Assembly (NCBI GenBank): GCA_010909165.1
Contig: MU008149.1
Location: forward strand, 186,001 to 250,000
From: Anthoceros angustus
Taxonomy: Eukaryota; Streptophyta; Anthocerotopsida; Anthocerotales; Anthocerotaceae
Direction of reading: 5' to 3'
Length of the DNA: 64,000 nucleotides
Shown: one piece after another, positions 58,801-64,000 of the stretch
How positions within the stretch are numbered: position 1 is the first letter of the stretch
Layout of the letters: each line of letters begins with the position of its first letter
Made by a program: the position numbers and the translations under genes
Notes under the pieces: model-generated
The model's database searches: none
What the model saw: only the letters and a program-made list of their open reading frames with translations
What the model was told of the DNA's origin: nothing

Positions 58801-61800
58801 GAAAAGTGCTTTGCACAATGCTTTGCCTTAACTCCTCGAACACAACTTCCAGTTTTTTCATAAAGGCACCGTCTGTGTGACAATTTTGGAGAAGCACCCA
58901 CCTGTATCCGATGTCCTTTACATAAATGGCTTACATTGCTACTGTGTTGTGAACAAAAAGAAGTAAATGACAATCATAGTTATTGGGAGCTTCTGCATAC
59001 TCACTTTCCCCATTGGGCTGCTTCTTTGATAGCCTCCACTACCTTATGCCCCTGCGTGCACACGACCCAACATTCATAGGCAAGTGAGCACGGACTTAGC
59101 TTTCCAGCAATTGGGTTTCGACAAACAGCAGAATATGAACCTGGCAGTGGTCCAGAGAGAACACCCACAGCTTCCGGAGCATGCTCTGGCGCTTAGCAAA
59201 ATCTAGAATCTGCATCACACGATTTCAATTAAGTAGCAGGAATCTGTACGTTCGTGAAGCTACAATGACTTGTTACCTCTTCTACTGGGGCAGACACATT
59301 GTCGTGAATACAAGTGATTGGAATATCCATATTTGATTCTTCATACGCATCCTCAACTGTAATAAGCCCTTCATCTTCACTGGCAAGATTTAGAACTTCT
59401 CTCACCAGATTTTGAATAGCCTCAGCCAACTGCTCACATAGTTCAGTACCAACACGTTGTGAGTCCACGCAACTGGACGCTCACTTTATTGATGTAGTTT
59501 CATGTTGAAGCATCGTGAGGCTAAGAAACTGCACACAAGGCTTAGGCAGGCAGAAGAGGAGGAGGACCAGTACCCTATCAGGCCGTAGACAACGTAGTAC
59601 AAGTAGAGACCTGAATGCCCCAATTTTGTTCCTCCAAGCTGCAGGTATTGAGGCAAATGATTTGGACAGATAGAATTCTTTCCAGGGCCTGGCTTTCAGG
59701 TCTTCGATCAGTCCTTTAAAACTGTCAACAGGATCATGCCACGAAATCTCTTAGCTATCAGCAGCCTCCATGCAACAAAGCGGGGCAGGAAGCTGCCACA
59801 ATCACCTGGGAAACTTTGATAGATGGCAAAGCTGTTTCCACTCAGTGGACGTTGACTTTAACCATGAAGGGCATCGCTCATCAGAGCACGTTGGAGGACC
59901 CCCAGTGTCCCCCCGGAGCAAAAACATCCACTCGTCCTGGCACACATCTTGTCTCGTTTGTGCTATCCTGTAGGGTTGCAGGTAACAGTCCAACATTGAA
60001 CCTATACTCGTTCTGTGATGTGTCAGGCTGTACACCAGATTTAATTTGAGGTATAGTGCATCCTGAATTCACCTGAACGTAATGAGAAGTCCAAATAGGA
60101 GACGATGCCTCTGCAAGAGGCTACTGCTGACTTGTTTGTAAATCGCAGAGGTGACCTTATGTATTAGATACGTTATCCTCGTTTCTAGCTCAACTGGATT
60201 CAAGGATGATGTTCGTTGCATGCTTTTGCTGTACGCAGTTTTGAACCAAGGAAGAGTCCACTGGTAAATGGGTTCAAGCTGCAACACACAGGCTAAGGAA
60301 GTCAGAATGGTGGCTATCCCCTACAACCCTTCTTGCCATGAGAAGTTGAAAGAGTCCCAGCAGAACATCATCTTTTGAATCTTACACATATTTGATGCAA
60401 TGACACTTCACAGTCAGCTCTGAGAGTTAAAAGACTGATTTCACGACAAATTGAGCAGAAACAGACGAATAGAAACGAAGTACTTTAGCCACATCGGCAA
60501 TGCAGGAGTACAAAGTCGTCGCCCTTTCTGCAATGGGCTTGTATCGTCGTCGTATGACTTCAATCACCTTCTCAGTTGAAGCTGCCTTTGTCATCCTCGT
60601 CTGGAAAAGTAGAAGCATCCCGTCAGCAAACACATCAATCATCTACAAATTCGTGGCCTCAGTTTCATAATTTGGATAGAACTCTAGTCATATGTGACTA
60701 ATTCATTTCCTCTTTTGATGTATGATACGTATTCTGAGTGGCCTCCCCACAGTCTGTCTCCTTTAACTTTCACTCTCCCAATTTCCCCGCCCCTGCACTC
60801 TTGTGTAAGATAGCTGGAGTACCTGGATATCAGCATATGTAGCTGTTGCCACCGACAGCGCTTGTTCCAGGGCCTCGTTGTCCAGAATAGTTCCCTGTTT
60901 AGCATATTTTGGAGCTTAGTGTACTTAAAGTAGTACTGGACGTCCCTGTAACACAGTTCTCGTGAGCAGGAAGAGATTGTTTGGGAAGCCTAGCCCACCA
61001 TTACTCCCTGAAGGAGTGTTAGAATATGATTCTCCACTTCATGAAGCTTGCAATTTAAGGCTAGCCGTTGATGCAGTAGGCGATTCCTTTCCTCCTCAAG
61101 GTCCTGCCTCTCTCTTTCAGCGGCTGAAAGCATAAACTCTATTGTAAGGGACCGTTGACGTTCACAATTGCAGAATACTTATCTGACCAGCGAAGTCACA
61201 CTCTGAAAGCAAAGCTACCCTGTTGTGCCTTGCCATTTTAAGCAGAGATCAACAGCGATTTGTATGGCTCACCAATGGAGAGAAGCTGACTGCATAATCC
61301 GCGGAATGTGATTGAAAAATCCACGATGTTCAAACTGATGCCCGCCTGCAGGTATGCCAAACTTATGCCCTTGAGGATTCCCACACCATATGTGTTCAGT
61401 TGTTAACAAGCCCCTTCTACTCAACCACTGTGCTCCAGGACTATGTACCTCATCAGAGCACTTAAATCCTGCCTCAGTTGTCAAGAAAATGCACCGGCAG
61501 TCTGATGAAAGCTTGCAGTGCTGTTTTGAAGGTTCCATGTTAGGAGAGTCAGTTGATCGGCCTTTCCGCACAGTTGTGATCCGATGTAGGAGACCGGGGG
61601 GTGTGAAACTCCCTACATTCTCGACCAGCAGCAGTCCATCTTCTACGATACAAGACTCAACCTCCTCAAGAAGTTTTTCTGAGTTTGCATCGACAGTTTG
61701 GACACCATAGGGGTCTTCCAGTCTACGAATCCAGTTGCTAACTTGCTTTTGGGGATCCAGAACAAGAGCTGGACGAGAACTGTTACACACAATGATGGCA

Positions 61801-64000
61801 TTTTCCAGAGAATGCGTATCTGGAGGTAAGCCTGCATCTACCCATGCCTTGATATCCTGAGGAGTACTGCAAAATGTTACCAACGAAAAGTCGTCGGAGT
61901 GCTGCAAACCTATCCGTTGAAAGCTGTGCTGCCATTGTTTAAGTATGCTAGCTCGCACAGAGGCTGGAAAGGCACCAAGATAAGCGACATATCCTGCTGC
62001 AAGCAGAGTATCACCCATCAAGTTTTCTCTACGTTTTTTGAGACTAGAGACCTGCTCTGCCCAGCGATGGCATTCCCCATCGAGTCTTGTGATGAGACGT
62101 ATGGCTCGTTGCAATTTCAGTTCTGAATCCTCCGCCTTTCTAACAAGGCTACCCTTTGTAAGACTTGCATTTTCATATCTGCACAGGAATCGATAATGTA
62201 GCTCAGTTAGGAAGGATCTAGGAAGACTACTATCCGCCTTGGTGCCAACTTTGATAAATCTTTTGTACCTGGCTCTCAGGTGGAAAAGACTCTCCTCTAT
62301 TGCTGCGAGGTTCAATCTTTTTTCTTCAAGTTTTTCTTTACATTTTTCAAGATTCTCATTAGCGACCTGCTCGAAACGGATTCTACTTAGTGTTCCACAT
62401 TACAGCAGGGGCAACGGAGCCACTACATTCACCTTGTATTGTACTGTGGACCACTAGACAGCATCTCTCTAGGCCAAAGGGAAAGACAGCACCCACCTTC
62501 AATTTCTCCAGTCTTGGCTCCATTTTGATGGTCTTCGCAACATGGTATTTATACATGGCTCTTATCCATATGCAAATAGAACGACAAGCAACTGATATCC
62601 TTCTTACTTTCTCTGGCTTGAATAGTGGATTCTCCATGTAAGGCCGTAGTTTTTCCATGGTAGAACTTTCCATCCCATCTTTGTTGAAGTTCAAGAGTAG
62701 CTGAACGAAGTTGACCTGCACAAAACTCGAATTCTGTTAAGGTCTGAACAACGCAAATTGACAATGACATAGTATGCTAACTACAAAGGAAAGACCATAC
62801 ATCTTACTTGAGATAGGAGTTCTCGAGCTACAGGCCAGTAATCATCTGTCACTTCATACTTAAGAATCTCATGTGGGACAGAGGGTCGCCTACGTCTGGG
62901 TTTCTTCCTAAGGATAATGCAGAGAGCTTCTAGCACAATAAGTAGACGGGGAGGCGGCTGAGTAAATGATTTCAATTCAGACACATCCTTTTTGTTAAGA
63001 AGGCTGAGCTGTTTGATAGCAGCTGAAACCTGTGTGGGAGCAAGGGTTTTAGAAACTGGAAGGGGAAAAACGAGAAGAAACTAAGAGCCTTATGCTGTTA
63101 ATAATCAGTGTTATCAACCATGTACTACACCTGCGGAGCAACCTCCTCAACTTGCTCTTGAGCAGCTTGTGCCAACTGCCTACACAATTCAGCCTCCTCT
63201 ACAGCAAGCTTCTCCTCATCATAGACAGCTTGTAATGCTTTGTCCATGGCTAACTGCTCATCATATATGGAATTCAGAAGCTGATCCATATCTGAACTGG
63301 TGTGTTCCTTGCAGCTCAAAATTTCCTGGAGATCCTTTTGCATTTGCACAACTAGATTTCGAGTGGATTTGAGCTTCTTCACCCCTGTCTCGAGCCGGTC
63401 CAGATAAGTAGCCAATTCGCCTCCCTTTTTGTCCAGTATGCTACCAAATACATAAAGCATCTCATGATAGCTAGCCAATCCAATCAGCCTCCAAGACCCT
63501 TTCTGCCACACATATCCTTGACGGATAAAATTGGAAGAACTCTTACCCTGCAACGAATCACAGAATCAACGAGTGTAGTCGTTGGGCTATTGTCAAAGTA
63601 AGATGCACATGTGGAATATAGCAGCAACGAGAATAGCTGCGATTCATAAAAAACACACCATCGATAACTCTGAAGCCAGAGCGTTGCTAAGATTGTGCAC
63701 TGCTGAGCATGACTTGACCAAGCTTTCCATGGCTGGATCAGGCCAGGCTTTCACAAGATCATGCTCAGTGAGCTTGACTTTCGCAACTGCCTCAAGGGCT
63801 CCTGGCGTCCACCTATCATAAAAGTCAATTGAGAAGTGGGTGGCTATCAATGTTGAGTCGTAGAAACTGCTCTGGATTGCTTCACTTCCAGAAGAGTTCC
63901 CTGCACAGATCACCTACACACGTCGCCACACCATTTTATCTGGTGAAGCATGATGCTGTTACAAGCATACCTCACGGAGAGATTTAGAGCGCCGGTGACT
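55870..64000 (-). CDS. Dynein heavy chain, AAA4 end to C-terminus (copy A; partial gene)
   Basis: This is the motor part of a flagellar-type dynein heavy chain and continues past the right edge. In-phase exons include 63131-63547 (stalk coil, ELATYLDRLETGVKKLKSTR), 62808-63029, 62497-62715 (ISVACRSICIWIRAMYKYH), 62269-62366, 61449-62178 (AAA5: LLAAGYVAYLGAFPASVRAS, LENAIIVCNSSRPALVLDPQ), 61273-61369, 61005-61123 (RERQDLEEERNRLL), 60823-60894 (GTILDNEALEQAL), 60484-60600, 60073-60278, 59806-59967, 59574-59721 (LLVLRCLRPDR), 59277-59429, 59141-59209, 59005-59051, 58743-58901 (WVLLQNCHTDGAF), 58642 leftward, 57175-57300, 56986-57048, 56820-56888, 56587-56739 (SYPSLKSLASWVDDLSKRL), 56401-56499, 56080-56302 (YITGLFLEGARWDSKRKC) and 55870-55985, ending LRGVALICSSRD. 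A run from 63,913 gives FYDRWTPGALEAVA, the end of AAA4. Phases agree everywhere except near 57,640, where an apparent one-base shift breaks DADDPEV from the following frame. Whether it is an outer- or inner-arm type is unresolved. Confidence 0.9.

Noticed and set aside
61269-62315. Single 348-codon dynein-like ORF as one exon
   Set aside because: It reads through an 81-90-bp intron with GT/AG ends after residue RAR and through another near 61.4 kb. The dynein frame continues in other phases.
1-64000. tRNA or rRNA genes
   Set aside because: No A-box/B-box pair or cloverleaf with conserved GGTTCGA-type loop was convincing on reading, and no rRNA signature words were seen. A tRNAscan-SE run would settle it.

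Overview
The window is nuclear DNA of a plant. It carries spliced genes with short introns (many about 70-130 bp), a WIP-type C2H2 zinc-finger exon, a plant bacterial-type PEP carboxylase, a repetitive proline-rich wall protein and plant-style BTB and F-box genes. It also carries dynein heavy chain sequence. Flowering plants and conifers lack axonemal dynein, so a seed-free land plant with flagellate sperm (bryophyte, lycophyte or fern) or a streptophyte alga is the best inference. Short introns argue against a typical fern. I cannot name the species.

Layout from left to right: the last exon of a WIP zinc-finger gene (157-615, +); a GC-rich stretch with simple repeats and no recognisable gene (0.6-6.9 kb); an AT-rich stretch with a 1.18-kb tandem duplication that carries two broken Yippee-like copies (7.5-9.9 kb); accessory DNA with unrecognised ORFs (10-17.9 kb); a divergent pair, mitochondrial ATP synthase OSCP (-) and TAD3/ADAT3-like tRNA deaminase subunit (+), at 18.0-21.7 kb; a third Yippee relic (22.5 kb); a dynein C-terminal relic joined to a broken 2-oxoglutarate dioxygenase (23.7-24.9 kb); an intact 19-exon bacterial-type PEP carboxylase (25.6-30.9 kb, -); a long non-coding stretch (31-36 kb); a divergent BTB/POZ (-) and choline-transporter-like (+) pair (36.3-40.4 kb); and then a rearranged block from 42.7 kb to the right edge.

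That block holds three dynein heavy chain copies. C (-, 42.7-44.3) and B (+, 47-51.2) are decayed. A (-, 55.9-64) is nearly intact and runs off the window. Two copies of a proline-rich protein gene lie among them: PRP1 is intact and PRP2 has lost its signal peptide and is frameshifted. An F-box gene sits between B and PRP2. Copies A and B face tail to tail around a spacer of about 4.7 kb. Decayed copies B and C keep introns, so they arose by DNA-level duplication and not by retroposition.

Exon boundaries were worked out by eye from GT/AG signals, reading-frame phase and recalled family conservation. No alignment or transcript was available. The genes do not form an operon or pathway. They are ordinary housekeeping, metabolic and flagellar genes set in repeat-rich DNA. 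The most unusual features are the dynein/PRP duplication block, the exon triplication inside TAD3, and the dynein-dioxygenase chimera.
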